Of a stretch of DNA of 64,000 nt, positions 11,201-23,293 are shown piece after piece. The stretch comes from Laccaria trichodermophora (lineage: Eukaryota > Basidiomycota > Agaricomycetes > Agaricales > Hydnangiaceae), in contig JACTVC010000013.1 in assembly GCA_018417955.1 (NCBI GenBank), forward strand, positions 828,633 through 892,632, written 5' to 3'. The translations under genes were made by a program, and so were the position numbers. Under the pieces are notes generated by a model. That model made no database searches. It was not told the origin of the DNA and saw only the letters and a list, made by a program, of their open reading frames with translations. Numbering within the stretch: the first letter of the stretch is position 1; each line of letters begins with the position of its first letter.

Positions 11201-11812
11201 TATTTTCTCTCTCTTGACCCAAGAGGCTGCAGAAAGGCTAATCTTTGGTATGAGGTTTTGTGGACTGTGAAGTTTAATGTTATTATTTCTCCTTCCCAGT
11301 TGTGAGTCTTGATTAAATCTTGCATCTGGGGATCTGGGGGTATCATGGGGTAGATTATTTCTTTTGGTCAAGACTCTTGATGCCCTCCCCTTTTGAATAA
11401 AGTGTGTTTCAATAGGCATCTTTTTTCTATCCCAGCCCTTCTTTCAAAGAAATTTCCAGCTGTGCTCTTGACACTTGTTGCCAGTTGGGCCATGAAGGGT
11501 TTATTCTTTTCCTTCTGAGTTATAACACTACAAGTTATCTCATCCATGAGTTGTTTTGGAGAAGACCTGCTGGCAGACCAAGTTTTGAGTACATGGACTC
11601 AGACAGTGGCAAAAGCACAGATAACATACCTGCAATGTTTTCAAGTGCATTAATTTCTTTTTCCAAGTTTTGTGCATCAAGAGGCAAGAAAATATCTCCT
11701 GTCTTCCCCCTTCCAAGCTGCAAATTGACCAGTACTAGTATATTGGCACCCCCTGTGAGTGGGCAGTCACAAAATATGTTACACTTTTTAGCAGATGAAC
11801 CTATGCCTTTCT

Positions 11813-11846
<34 letters not shown>

Positions 11847-12120
11847 AGAACTTTGTCAATTCTTCATTTTTATTTTTATTTTTGGAAAAAAGCAGAAATA
11901 GGTTGGATTATACCCAGGAGGTATCTTGAATTTTTTGGCAAGATGTTTTGTGGAATGGTTCGAGATCAAAAGTGCCGATGGAAAGATGGAGAGGAGCCAA
12001 CTTGGTACTTACTTGGCCTGAGAAATATGTTTACATAGATAATGTCAAAATTCCTGCAGTCTTTGAATTTATTCAAGGGTGACTCAATCCTATCTCAAGG
12101 TGTACATGCATGAAATATGA
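11200..12120. other. CpG-poor repeat-like DNA with coding-like fragment
   Basis: AT-rich, almost without CpG dinucleotides, and containing a long poly(A) tract (separate entry). On the minus strand 11535-11723 is open and reads like an exon (QLGRGKTGDIFLPLDAQNLE), but I cannot place it in a family. Probably degraded mobile DNA. Confidence 0.4.
11814..11845 (+). repeat. Poly(A) tract of about 32 bases
   Basis: An uninterrupted run of A lies inside the CpG-poor block. It could be the tail of a retrotransposed sequence or a simple repeat. No flanking target duplication was found by eye. Confidence 0.8.
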
Positions 12121-12503
12121 AATGTTTCTAAGACCCACCTCCCCTACCTTCAATGGGTCACAGCCTGACTTCCCGGGACCCTGGTCTCGTGAGGACTCCG
12201 GCCTTCAATCAGAGGGTGATGTAATCTATAGAAAGCTGTTTTTGCCCCGTCCACCTCGTCTCTCATTGTAAATCCCCAAATATACCGTCAAGACGCAAAT
12301 CTCCTCTTGAGAGTCAGACCTGCGTAATTGTTTTGTTATTTGCGGTTTATTTATCAAGGTGATTCTGACTCTTCACACAATCACATTGCCTCTTCCTCGT
12401 TTCTGACTCGTAGCCAGTCAAAGCTTTGTTTTTCTTTGTTACCACCACCACCTCTAAATTTCTTTGTGTTCCCCGCACCACGTCACTTTATCGGACTCAA
12501 ACA

Positions 12504-13329
12504 ATGGCTACCGCAGCGAACTCGTACTATTTCCGCCGCCGCACAATGGGCCGAGCAGCGTCCCCACCCACTTGGGCCTGCTACGAGCAGATCAGGTACG
12601 ACGACGAAGATTATAGTGATAGTTGTTCGGATTCGTGTTCCGAGGATGAGGAAGATTACTCCGGGTCTGCTGCTGCTGCTGACTCGGGTGTGAGGCAGAG
12701 TCGTGGGGATATGAGTGACGACGCGGAGGATGTCGTGGTGCATCCGACGGCGACGCAGGACGACGGCAATGACATTGATATGGATATGGGCGATGGTGAT
12801 GAAGCTAAGAAGCATCAGAAAGACCAGATACAGCAGAAGGATGTGAAGGGCAAGCAGCGCGCTATAGAGCCTGAGCCGGAGAGTCCTAGACGCCAGAGGA
12901 AGAAGAAACAGCAAGTGTACACTCTCCGGCCTATCTTGACTATCCAGAGGAGTCAAGGATTCGTATGGAATCAGGTCCGTTGGTGGTCTTTTCATCTTCA
13001 CTCTATCATCTTACCTCGTCTTGCAAACGTAGGACCTCTTCGTACCGCCGTATATTAAAGATCGATGTTCGTCACTTTCACCTCTTCTTCGATGCCCATA
13101 ACATATATGAACTGACTCTTTTCTCCTCCCTCAACCTCCTGCTCTTCCGCTATCATCACCCCTTTCACTCGAATCATGTCACGCAGATGTCGCATCCACC
13201 TCTCCACCGAACTCTCGCGGGTTCATCTCCACCTCTGCGTCATCTACCAACTCGGCTTTGACCGACTACGAGGTCGAAGTCGTTGAGATTCGGGTGCAGG
13301 AGGGCGATCTCGATGACATTATTCCTTAG
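12504..13329 (+). CDS. Hypothetical acidic protein with conserved-looking C-terminus
   Basis: Three exons: 12504-12974, 13033-13066, 13187-13329, about 215 aa with consistent phases. The start MATAANSYYFRRR is the first ATG in frame. The N-terminus is Arg/aromatic-rich. A Ser/Asp/Glu-rich acidic segment follows (about residues 35-100), then a basic stretch (PRRQRKKKQQV), then the spliced segment GFVWNQDLFVPPYIKDRY and a tail ending EVEVVEIRVQEGDLDDIIP. The basic-then-acidic make-up suggests a nuclear protein, but that is only composition. No family recognised. The donor of intron 2 (GTTCGT) is non-consensus. Confidence 0.55.
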
Positions 13330-13732
13330 ATCTGACTTGCCGCAAATTCGCTCCATCCCCATTTTCCCTTGTCCATTGGAAATCCTACACTTATAACTTC
13401 ACCCCCCCTCCGATCTCTTGGTTCGCGTAATTCCCTTCCGTATTACTCTTACATGCATTTACATATAAAGGTCGCCATTCCCATAAACCATTGTACTTAC
13501 TTTTCAAATGTATTTATCAAATCCCCTCTCAACACGTTGTTCCTGAGAAACTCGATGTAAGAATTACTAACGACCTCACTAACCGAGCTCAAGCACAGCG
13601 CCCTTGTTGAGTTTTCAAGGCCTCACGTTTAACTGAACGTTCGCACTCGGTCATTCGAGCATTTTTGACAGGAAATGTCAGGCCTTTATCTAATCTAATC
13701 TATATTAGAGACCCTTTATAACTGTTCCTCCA
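13330..13732. other. Intergenic, THG1 5' region
   Basis: Separates the hypothetical gene from THG1. AT-rich, pyrimidine-rich stretches lie close to the THG1 start. No further gene seen. Confidence 0.4.
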
Positions 13733-14980
13733 ATGGCAAACTCCAAATATGCCTACGTCCGCGACTTTGAGCTTCCCGACCCCCTCCTTCCTGGAGTGTT
13801 TATGGTTCTTCGGATAGATGGACACTCTTTCCATCGGTACGCGTTCAGATAAATTTACTGATTCCGAGTCATCATACCATCTTACAACGTAGGTTCTCCG
13901 AAAAACACAACTTTGCGAAACCGAACGATGTCCGTGCGCTGCAGCTCATGGACCACGCCGCGCAGGATCTGATGGAGGAGTATCCCGATGTCGTGCTCGC
14001 TTTTGGGGAGTCGGACGAGTTCAGGTTCGTTCGTCTCGTACACCCCCTTCTTCTTTCACCTTTTACTCAGCAACAAGACACGAACGCACAGTTTCCTCCT
14101 TCGAAAATCCACGTCGCTCTACAATCGACGACAATCCAAGATCGTGTCTACCCTGACCTCGTTGTTCACCTCATCCTACGTCTTTCACTGGTCACGATAC
14201 TTCCCTGATACCCCGCTGGTTTACCCGCCGAGCTTTGATGGGCGTATCGTGCTGTACCCCGGAACGAAGGAGGTGAAGGATTATTTCGCGTGGCGGCAGG
14301 CCGATAGTACGTTTTGTTCTCATTCCCTTTGCTGAATAGGCTTAACGATGGATTGCACATTGAAGCGCACATTAATAACTTGTATAACACGACTTTTTGG
14401 GCCCTCGTTCAGCAGGGCGGACAGACGACAACGGAGGCCCATTCTACGTTACGGGTGGGTTACCCACCCACATTTCTCTTTCCATCATACTTGGGGATTT
14501 CTCATTTCTTGTCCAGGGGACGTTTGCGAAAGATAAACATGAGATATTATTCTCGAGATTTGGAGTAAATTATAATCAGCTCGATGCGCGGTTTAGGAAG
14601 GGCAGTGTCTTGGTTCGTGAGGATCTTGAAGAAGAGAAGGATGGAGAGGTTTGTATTTTGGCTTAGACTGTCGGTTGTTTCGGGCTGACTTGGCGGCGAC
14701 GTAGGTCACCAAGGAAGCTATGACTGACGAAGGACAAGACGGGCGACCTAGCGTTGAGGTAAGGCGTTCACCAGATTTCTCGCCGGCACGCCGTGTAACA
14801 TATACTCAGGTGCTCGGTAACGAGCCGATAATCGCCCGTTCGTCAAAATTGGATTCGAGGAAAGAGAACAGGAGGAAGGGGAAAGCGCGTCCTCCGAAAT
14901 CGAAGGTTGTCGTGCTTCATTGTGATGTTATTAAAGATGAGTTTTGGGAGGAGCGGAGTGGGTTGTTGGTTGAGAGTTGA
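13733..14980 (+). CDS. THG1: tRNA-His guanylyltransferase
   Basis: Adds the extra 5' guanosine (G-1) to tRNA-His, which is needed for charging by histidyl-tRNA synthetase; essential in yeast. Seven exons: 13733-13836, 13893-14024, 14092-14306, 14366-14454, 14517-14648, 14705-14758, 14810-14980 (298 aa, the usual length). Family blocks are all present: [106 protein letters not shown] and FRKGS. The metal-binding acids Asp29, Asp76 and Glu77 fall at the same numbers as in human THG1L. The Cys usual in the DCHINN block reads Thr here. A Lys/Arg-rich insert (about residues 255-275) precedes the C-terminal [10 protein letters not shown]. Confidence 0.96.
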
Positions 14981-17900
14981 CGCGGACGATTTATTGTGGT
15001 TGAACGTTGATTACTGGCCTTACTTGGTTCGCATGAGCTTAAAGCCGAAACCCGGGAGATGCCGATACGCGTCGCGTTTGGCACCGCCTCCGTAAGGCAG
15101 TCTTCGACGCCTTTTTTCAACCTTCAGGATTTTTCGTGTTTGGGTATCATGATCATCGTTGAATTTTGTACAGACTCGGAGTGTGCTGTTTGATCAACAA
15201 CCCTCACCTGCACAGTGCAGACTTCTCCTCATTCACTAGAAACAAATCTCAAACGACTTCCCCTTCGACCGGTACGAAGGGACATCTGAATAGTTCGTTT
15301 GCCGTGTGGCATACTCTGGGCATACTACTCCAGACTCCAGTTCTGGCCCAGTGATGTTCTTCAAACTTTCAGCTTGCGGGCCTATCACGGTATTGGCACT
15401 GTCCTGATCAACAATGCTGCCTCTGGACTTCTTGATCCATCCCTGCGACGCTTGCACTCCGACCTCTACAGTCCTCCTCACATGCACTGCCTGGTCCACT
15501 GCTCAGGGCGGGGTTCACTACCGCGAAGAGCTGCCCAAAAAATTAGTGAACGGCTAGAGGGCGCCGTGAATAGGCCGAGGACCTAGTCTGTGGCGTCGGC
15601 ACAATTGGATGAATTTGAGTGGATGACCATGATGTGGTTGGATGAAGAGGCAAAAGTGAGTGGGTTTCGTGACTTTCCTTCGGGGCCAAGGCTTATCATG
15701 AGACTTGAAGAGTGGAAATACAGGCTTACATGTCTGCCTACTGAAATCATTACTACTACCTGGACTGACTCTATCAGACCCGGCATCTGTGGACTGGCCC
15801 AAGAACCGCAAGCGATCTGTTCATCCCGAGTTGGCTGTCCTCTCAATGGATCGCCATTGTGGATAAACTATCGAAGGGCGGGCTCGTCGCCGGCGTTGAC
15901 GTGCAAGATAGAATACGTGATACAAAGGTCGAGCGCCACTGGGGGCAGATTACTCTGCGAATATTATCGAGACTCAGTAGGTCGCTTCCCCATCTAAAGA
16001 TAGTACCACACTAACTTTGGACCTCAATAAAGAAGCAAAGCCATGCTACCACTAACTTTTCGACCCAAAATCTCTTCCACAATACATGCTCCTCTATGGA
16101 TCGACCTCTCCGAAAGTTACCCTCCCTCCTCCGGACACTTTCATGGTATGCGGAGGTAGTAATGCAACGGAACCACATACCCCTAAGCATACCCGAGCCC
16201 CCTCTGGTTCATCGTCCACTTCTCTCAGGCAGCAGGAACGAAGATGGAAGGAACACGTGGGGAGTGCGGGGATCGCCAAGGGATATATTGAATTGGTCTT
16301 CGAGCGCAAGCTTGCAAACCTTCCAATGCAGCACCTAGCGAGCAGGACAGAGTAGGGACTCTGGCTTGAATATGGTGGAGAAAAGCGGGGCAAACCGCGT
16401 GCGAGGTCTTCTTCGCAGTCGCACGCGGTGATGCAATCATACGTTTTCCTGCTGGACCTCAAGTCGCGGAAGGGTGGCGGGAGTAGGCTGACGACGAGGA
16501 CGATGATGGGGATTTTTGGGATGCTCACTCCGAGAAAGCCACTTAGAAGACGGACGTAATCTTTATGACGCCTCCTCGCCCTCTCGTCCTTCACAGATAG
16601 TTATCACGCGTTTCAGAGTCCATGGTACTCACCAATCTTGGGGTAATGTTGATTTTGTGGGTACAGTACTCGTGAGTGATCCTTTCAAAACAGTCAAATT
16701 GACTTAATCATTCCATGTGTTAGACTCCTTGTTCTGGAACTAAGAGCAATGTCTTTACCTTGTTCGCTCAGTTAAAAATCAACTCATATTGTGGCTCCAC
16801 ACAAAGCTGTTGTCCTGCTGTGATGTCTAAAACAAACGAGCAACATCGTCCCGGCTCCCCTTGGCATAAGAACCCGCGTTCATCGCCCAATACTCGCCGC
16901 TTAGCCCAAGTAATGAAGATGCTCCCTCTCCAGCGCGAAAGAGGATCCTTGCCGTGAGAAAGGCGTTCAGCCGACGTAGCAAGGCGATCTTCCAAACTTT
17001 GGACGATGCTCTTGAAACTACGCTGATCCTCCTTTTGAACTTGATTTCTGGGTCTTTCGTCGAGGACCATATACTCTCTATGCTCCTGTGAGATGGTCAG
17101 ACTTTCTTTGCTCGGTAGGTGCTCAAATTCTTTTTGTGGTGCAAAGCGTTGACAGTGATTTGCTCAGATACAGACAGGCGTGTTGCGTTTCAATGCGATC
17201 TCCACAAACTTCAGGAAGCTGTTGGGGCTTATTATCAGCATGAAATGGTACGCTTTCTTTTCCTTGGATTGATTTCCTTGCTCAAGGGCATTGGTGTAGG
17301 ACCATGTTGATCAGAAACACCCGCATGCTCACGTCAACTCTCTTGCCTCGATGCCGAACAAAGCTTCCCTGTATGTTGTACTTTCTTTACCTTTGCGGTA
17401 TACTGGGCAATGCAACACAGGAAGATGCCCAGGAAGGTCTTAGCGGCAAATACAAGGGTACTCCGCTTCTTGGCTGGATTTCAACGCTCCTGTATGCCCG
17501 CAATTATATCCTTTGCAACTACCACCAGTCCCAGTAATACCACCTTCAACTCAAACCCCCCATCGTCCTCCTGCAACCCACCTCGTCCAGCTTGTAGCCC
17601 CAACGTCGTCGGGAGCTCCTGTTATACGCCATTTACCACTGTTCATGTCACACGCATTTACCCAACTTCCTTCCATGCTCCGTTTAGCCAGGATGGGTCC
17701 CAGTATATCTTGTGGGCTCCATGTGCGCGGAGTCTCCTCAACCTCAAGTTTCAGCCTTACCAACAAGGTCAATCTTTCACTCGGGACCATGAAAAACCAC
17801 TGCGCCCTGCGACACGGAATAGTTGAGGTTCTTCGGATCTCCAGGGTAACCTGCAGAACTTGAATGCTTTCCAGTACGATGTGGCTGCTCTTGTGGAGCT

Positions 17901-18547
17901 GTTCTCTAGAAGAACCTAGGATCTGGACAAGTGAACATTACCGATGGTTGGACGGACTGAGGCTGGACTCGGGTAACCTGTAACTCGTTTTCGGAGGAAG
18001 TGGACGGCTCGTGAACCCTGTTAGCCTGTAACTCCTTTCAAATGTCAGGAGCCTAGGGAGTACTTTCGAAGACTGATTCTATAAAATCGTCGTAAATGTC
18101 GTTTATTTTGATGAGCGCAGATACTACTCCGAGTTACAAAGTTTTTCAATAAGAACTGGTTTTGCCATAGAAACCGTTTGATTATACAGCTCGGACTGGC
18201 CCCAAAGGAACCAATTAACTACGACGCGGACGGCCCTGGAGTGAACTGGGGTGAACAGGTCAAGAACAGGTGTAGGGTCATCGACGTGCCTACCAGACTA
18301 TGAACAATGCCCATCACACGACAGCCCTCAGTCAGAACTTGGTGAAAACCAAGTGGACACTCTGAATCAGCCCTGTCAACCATAAAGGCTGGGGAAGACT
18401 GAGGAAAGAGGTCAAGAGATTCATTTTCTGTTGAAGTAAATAAAATATCACGTGAGATGTGAACCGGAGCGGAGTATTCCGTATGCCCCTCATTCCAACG
18501 CTCACCCTACGAGAGTATCTCTTAAATATCTCTTCAACTGATTCACG
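14981..18547. other. 3.5 kb without a supported gene
   Basis: Several open stretches are visible but none matches a family. At 15590-15660 (+) the frame LDEFEWMTMMWLDEEAK looks coding-like. At 16960-17080 (+) KAIFQTLDDALETTL also does, and at 17160-17530 (+) pieces such as CDLHKLQEAVGAYYQHEM and EDAQEGLSGKYKGTP could be joined through plausible introns. They may be remnants of one decayed gene. The 3' part (17900-18480) contains short direct repeats of the type CCTGTAACTC. I see no transposon ends. Confidence 0.3.
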
Positions 18548-19308
18548 ATGATGTCCACAAGATCGCTCGGGCTAGGCTCATCTTTCAGAAAAGCTGTCTT
18601 TTCTCCTAGAATTTGTGCGTTACCAGCCCCGCCATTCGCCGTCGTGTGCTCAATGATTCCTTCACAGTGCGCAACCAGGTCGTCCTTAGAAACGCTGTCG
18701 CAAAGAGGTGCGTTTGTAAGGTTTGTTGTACCTGCGGAGAGACTTACCAAAGGCGAGAAAAGATCTGTAACAACAACAACACAATCCCTCCCACCCTCGG
18801 CAGCTGCTGAAATTCTGGACAAGCAACGCCTCCGCCGACCCAGCAGTCCCCACTTTACCATCTACCAGCCTCAGCTCACTTGGATAGCCTCTATAGCCAA
18901 CCGCGTTACCGGGGCCGGCCTTAGCGTCTGTGAGTATCATCTGGAACTCTGTAGGTCAGGGGTATAGAGGGCTGATCCCTTGACAGTGCTCTATGGCTTT
19001 TCTATCGCTTACCTCGTCGCACCTGGAACCTTTGATAGCGTCCATGTTGTCGAGTTTGTTGCGGGTCTTCCGGAAGGAGTCAAGTACGCTGGAAAGGCGA
19101 TTCTCGCAGCCCCTTTCGCCTTCCACTCAATCAACGGTTTGAGGCATCTTAGTTGGGATATGGGAAAATGTGAGCTGCCCATGCAGTCAGTTCTTTCCGA
19201 TGACTGACAATGTCGTTAGTCATGACGGTCAAGGCCTGCTACGCGACTGGATACGCCGTCCTTGGAGCAACGGCCGTCTCTACTGTTGTTTTGACCTTGA
19301 TGAAATAA
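18548..19308 (+). CDS. SDHC: Succinate dehydrogenase cytochrome b subunit (complex II membrane anchor)
   Basis: Inner-mitochondrial-membrane subunit that holds haem b and helps form the ubiquinone site of complex II. Exons 18548-18929, 18987-19169, 19220-19308 (217 aa). The first ~75 residues are a basic, Ser/Arg-rich mitochondrial presequence ([19 protein letters not shown]). The family signature follows: [16 protein letters not shown], then NRVTGAGLS, then the haem-ligand region [18 protein letters not shown]. The C-terminal helix is [19 protein letters not shown]. Three transmembrane helices are expected and visible. Splice phases agree (phase 1 at both introns). Exon 1 is open throughout, so no intron is needed in the presequence, although small GT..AG pairs exist there. 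Confidence 0.95.
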
Positions 19309-19579
19309 ATTGCAAAAGTTGTAATGTGAATCCTCCGTGCCTACTTACACCTAATTCATTATATTATCCTCGCTCGGATACTTGGACGCTTCCACTCTCC
19401 GATCTGCAGCTCTTTGAACCGCCGGTTGGGCTTGCATCTTGAATCAATTAAAATTTCTTTTCGCTATGCCTGTGAAGCGTTCACTTTCGAGATGGCTCTA
19501 AGCCTGTGTTCCCACCGCCATGGTTCCAAAAGTTAGAGGAGCCTCTCTTTCATTTATCGGGTGAGTAATCCGGTACTAA

Positions 19580-19850
19580 TAAAAGGTGAAGTTTCGACGG
19601 CAGCTTCAAGTCATCAAAGTAGGATGGCCTTCCGTCATCGATGATCATTCAACGTTCAAAATTCATGAATGTTCATCTGAAGATCCTACGGATTGGCGTG
19701 TATGCCCGGACCTTGTGGGCGCGCACCATGCATTCGTCCGTAGTGCCTGTTGGAAAGCTTCCTGTCATCGACGAAGGTTTTGTAGACTAAGGGCGTTTGA
19801 GATCGCTGGACCCAGCTGCAGTTGAACGTTAATTGACGGAAAGTCTTGAC
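19580..19850 (+). pseudogene. Tyrosinase C-terminal remnant
   Basis: Plus-strand fragment similar to the C-terminal domain of the tyrosinase at 21277-23293. The blocks are EDPTDWRVCPDLVGAHHAFV (compare [19 protein letters not shown]) and, after a frameshift near 19755, LPVIDEGFVD and LDPAAVE (compare EEGFVHLD and [10 protein letters not shown]). The copper-binding part is missing. It lies in opposite orientation to the intact gene, so it is the relic of a second tyrosinase gene. Confidence 0.7.
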
Positions 19851-21276
19851 TGGATGATAGTAAATATGAATCTCGCTGATTATGTTTTGGCTTGTGGGAC
19901 TTGAAAGACAACTGCGGCTCCGCGCAACTCAACTCGTTGGAAGTTTGCGTTTTCGCGACGTGAATGACGATACCGCCCGGTTTTGATTTTCCTGTGCCTG
20001 CCGAGAAGTGTGAATATGTCAATGCGCCTCAGGAACTTTGTAAATGAGTAGTGTTGGAATTAATTCAAGTCGGTCCATGCATGGAATATGTGGGGCGAGA
20101 AAATGTCTTAAGAATGTATCGAAGATGCGGCACACGAATCCCCGTCTCGCGGTTCCCAGGAAAACAAATGGGAAAATTCGCCGAAATAAAATAACCTACT
20201 ATCATCGCCATCCCAAATGGAACCCAGCTTCAGCAAACGTTCTGGGACATAAGGTATACCGTCGGAATGCGGGACAGCACTGGATCTTCGACTTGGCAGG
20301 CTCTATCGGTCGATGGTTGAAAAAAAGTTGAGTTAATTAGGAAATAATACATGTTTTTGACTAACCTGAGTTAAACGTAGTTTGTTTCGTGGTAAATCTG
20401 AAACGAGTGTGGAGTCTGTCAACCAACTTGATGGAGGACGAGAGGCATGTAGCCTAGATGGAATCGTTGAAAGAGCGCGGTCACCTGCCACGGTTTGTGG
20501 GTCGGGGTTGGAACTAGTGGGCGAATGGCTGGCCATGTCCGTAAATTCTGTCTTTATGGGGCTTGGATTTAAAGACGTCAAAGTTGTCCATGCGAATTGG
20601 TTTGACGCGATACGAGATTGACGAGTACTATTATGGCGCCTCCTCCACAGAATGAACTAATGATTTTTTACTTTAAATTCGAGCCCATTGAGGTGACAGA
20701 AATAATCTTACCAAGAGTAGGAACACCGAAGAAAGCACCCCGATTACGGCGAGGGAAACACAAATTATCGTGCTGATCCTCGAGGTAGTAGTCGGTCTGA
20801 ATGGTCATTTCTGAGGGTTCTGAAGATCGATCAGTGAGAGGGTTACGCACCGTTGAGAAGCATCAGCCTGTGGAGTGTCATTCCACGCAACGCTGGAGAA
20901 AATTGCTTCCATTGCTGCGACCAAAGATGTGGTGGAGGAAGGAAGAGGAAGTAACTTCAATAAGCATTGAGGCGACGGCGATTACCTTTCATCTTTAAAA
21001 ATCATTGCTTGAATGCTGCTCTTCAACATGCATCTGTCACGCGTTGTCACTCTGGAAAGATCATGCATGATGGTCCACATTTCAATGCCGCGACCTCACC
21101 AGTCATGGTGCCTAGAAGATGGTCGTTTCTGTTCAAAGCAAATCGCGAAGTTTTTGAACACGCGACTGTCACAGACACGTGAACGTTACTAATACCACAT
21201 ACAAAAGAACGGAAACGAAAAGGAGATACAAGTACAGGTTGAGTCGACTTCTTCTTTGACTGCCTCGTCTACTCCC
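19851..21276. other. Intergenic, possible small minus-strand gene
   Basis: On the minus strand, 20333-20581 reads MTSLNPSPIKTEFTDMASHS with Ser/Pro-rich composition. The strand around 20690-20790 in another frame encodes a hydrophobic run (IICVSLAVIGVLSSVFLLL). These could be exons of one small membrane protein, but I could not find a consistent set of splice sites. No known family. Confidence 0.3.
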
Positions 21277-23293
21277 TTAGGCATCGTGGCTCCCTCCCAA
21301 GCGACCATGGGTAATTGTGTTGTGTCGTTGAGCCTTCCCACCAATGGGGAACAGAGAGCCACGAGGGTACGACAGCGGCGTTGCGAAGATGGTGACTTCC
21401 AGAGATGGGATTTCGACAGGCGAAGAGTCAAGCTAAGTTACAGATCAATCGCATCAGCCGGTGGAACGATCAAATCGAAACAAAAGTGAACCGACGAACC
21501 CTCACAGCTCTCCAATGCAATTCCTTTTTCAGGTAAGGCTCGACCTTATCCGGGTCCAAAGTAAACAAATTACCAAGATCCAGAATACCTCCATCGAGGT
21601 GGACGAAACCTTCCTCGACAACGTCTTCTTGTACTTTGCAGTTCGCGCAGCGTTCCGAAGAGCTATTGACGAGCTCATGATGTGCACCAACCAAATTGGG
21701 GCTGATGAGATAGTCTTTGGGATTTTCGGGAACCGAGCCAAGGAAAAACAGGATGGAGAAGCTAGTGCCAATCTCGAATTTCTTAACTTTGACGCGAGCG
21801 GTCCAGTCCCAGAGCTGACCGGCAGCGGTTCCTGCAATGGTACTGGCTTTGGCTGGTAAGAGGCCTAATACCGCATCCCCGTAAAGCCCGACAACAATAG
21901 CAGCGATAGCTTTCTGGACAGCTGCGGGATTGGCCATGTCAAGGCCGTTAAACTCGGGATACGTATATCCCAGTTTCGAGGTGTCGGCAATGCCAGCGGA
22001 GGCCCAAAAAGTTTCCTGGGAATTGTAGAAAGGTGTCAAATCTAATTATTTCAGATCAGAAAAATAAACGAGTAAAGTAAGATGATCGCGTACGTGTATT
22101 GTCGTCGACGGGAAGGCCGGCGGGGGTAGTAAATGTACCCTCTTCACAGACCTCCTCAGTGACCCAAACTCCGGGATGGAGTGCAGCCCAAAGGGAGAGC
22201 ATCCGATCAACGTTGGTATGGTGTAAGTAGAAAATGGGATCAAAGCCTACAAGACTACACGTTAGGCAGATCCGAGTTTGAGCGTAAACGATCATCATAC
22301 CGGCAGTGCCTGTGTCGCCCATGTGCCCTATACCTCCAACCAGGTTGTGAATGCTGTTGTGAATCGCTTCGAGACTGTTACTGGCACTCCCGCCATCACC
22401 AGCCGTGCTGTTGCTGAAGGCAGGCCAAGTATTCACTCGGGTAAGCATATTGAAAGTGTTTGACCGGATGTTTGATTGCGCGTTCTTCAAGACGCTATTC
22501 GAATTTCTTAGCCCCGAATCGTCATAACACAAATGAAAGAACATACGCCACGAGCTCGGCTACATTATCCCCCTCAGTCGGGCTTTGGGTTTTGGGTCGC
22601 CTGAGAGTCGTTGGCCAGTTGCTAAAAGGAGTGGGAAAGGATGGATCAATTGGTTTGAACCTGTATCGAAGAAGCGGGTTGTCGACCAGCTTGCTCTTCC
22701 CATCGGAACCGGTGATGGTAACTTGCAATAAAGAGATAACTTCTGGGGGCGGCACAGAGTTTTTGGCCCAGTCCCAGTATGGCTGTCTGATCGTAGTAGC
22801 GGCAGCCTTCCAGTTTGCCTGGTCAACGGTGTAAGTCGCAGCGACCTCTTGGGCGCGAGTCCACAGAATTTGCTGCAAGAGAACAGTTTAGGAATCGGAA
22901 TATGAACAGAGCATTTGAAACTACCTCGAACAAAGCCATATATGGCCGATGCCAAGTGGGAAAAAGGACCGAGCTATGAAAGCAATATCCAGCCCATTGA
23001 TTTTCCACATTAACAGGCGGGTCGACGGTTGCACCCTCCCACGGGGTATACGGCAATCCATGAATGCCGCCAACCTGGAAGAAAGACTGGGCATCGGATT
23101 GCTGGCGCTCGGTATACATAAGTTCTGACGAGGGTTGCTGGGAGTTAGTTCATGGAATGAACGATCAGCAGGGCGTCAACATACGCAGTGCTTGGACGTA
23201 GAGCGAAAAATATTTGTCATGCTTGATGAAGTCGTTGATTTCGAGACGGTTTGGAGCGCCTCCACCAGCACCAGAGATAACGAGACGACTCAT
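21277..23293 (-). CDS. Tyrosinase (polyphenol oxidase, type-3 copper enzyme)
   Basis: Oxidises monophenols and o-diphenols to o-quinones, the first steps of melanin formation. Seven exons: 23185-23293, 22925-23124, 22547-22872, 22301-22506, 22094-22246, 21506-22041, 21277-21432 (561 aa, typical for mushroom PPO). All phases agree. CuA ligands: His58 ([13 protein letters not shown]), His86 in YCFH with the Cys84 that forms the Cys-His thioether, and His95 (FPTWHRPY). CuB ligands: His261 and His265 (EAIHNSIHN) and the HH pair 289-290 ([14 protein letters not shown]). The YTYPEF block near residue 365 marks the end of the catalytic core. The C-terminal shielding domain ([54 protein letters not shown]) is complete, so it should be made as a latent pro-enzyme. 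No signal peptide, as usual for mushroom tyrosinases. Confidence 0.96.

Noticed and set aside
11814..11845. Poly(A) as the tail of a processed retrogene
   Set aside because: No intron-less copy of a recognisable gene precedes it and no target duplication was found.
18650..18800. Extra introns in the SDHC presequence region
   Set aside because: The frame is open without them and mitochondrial presequences vary in length, so there is no need to invoke them.
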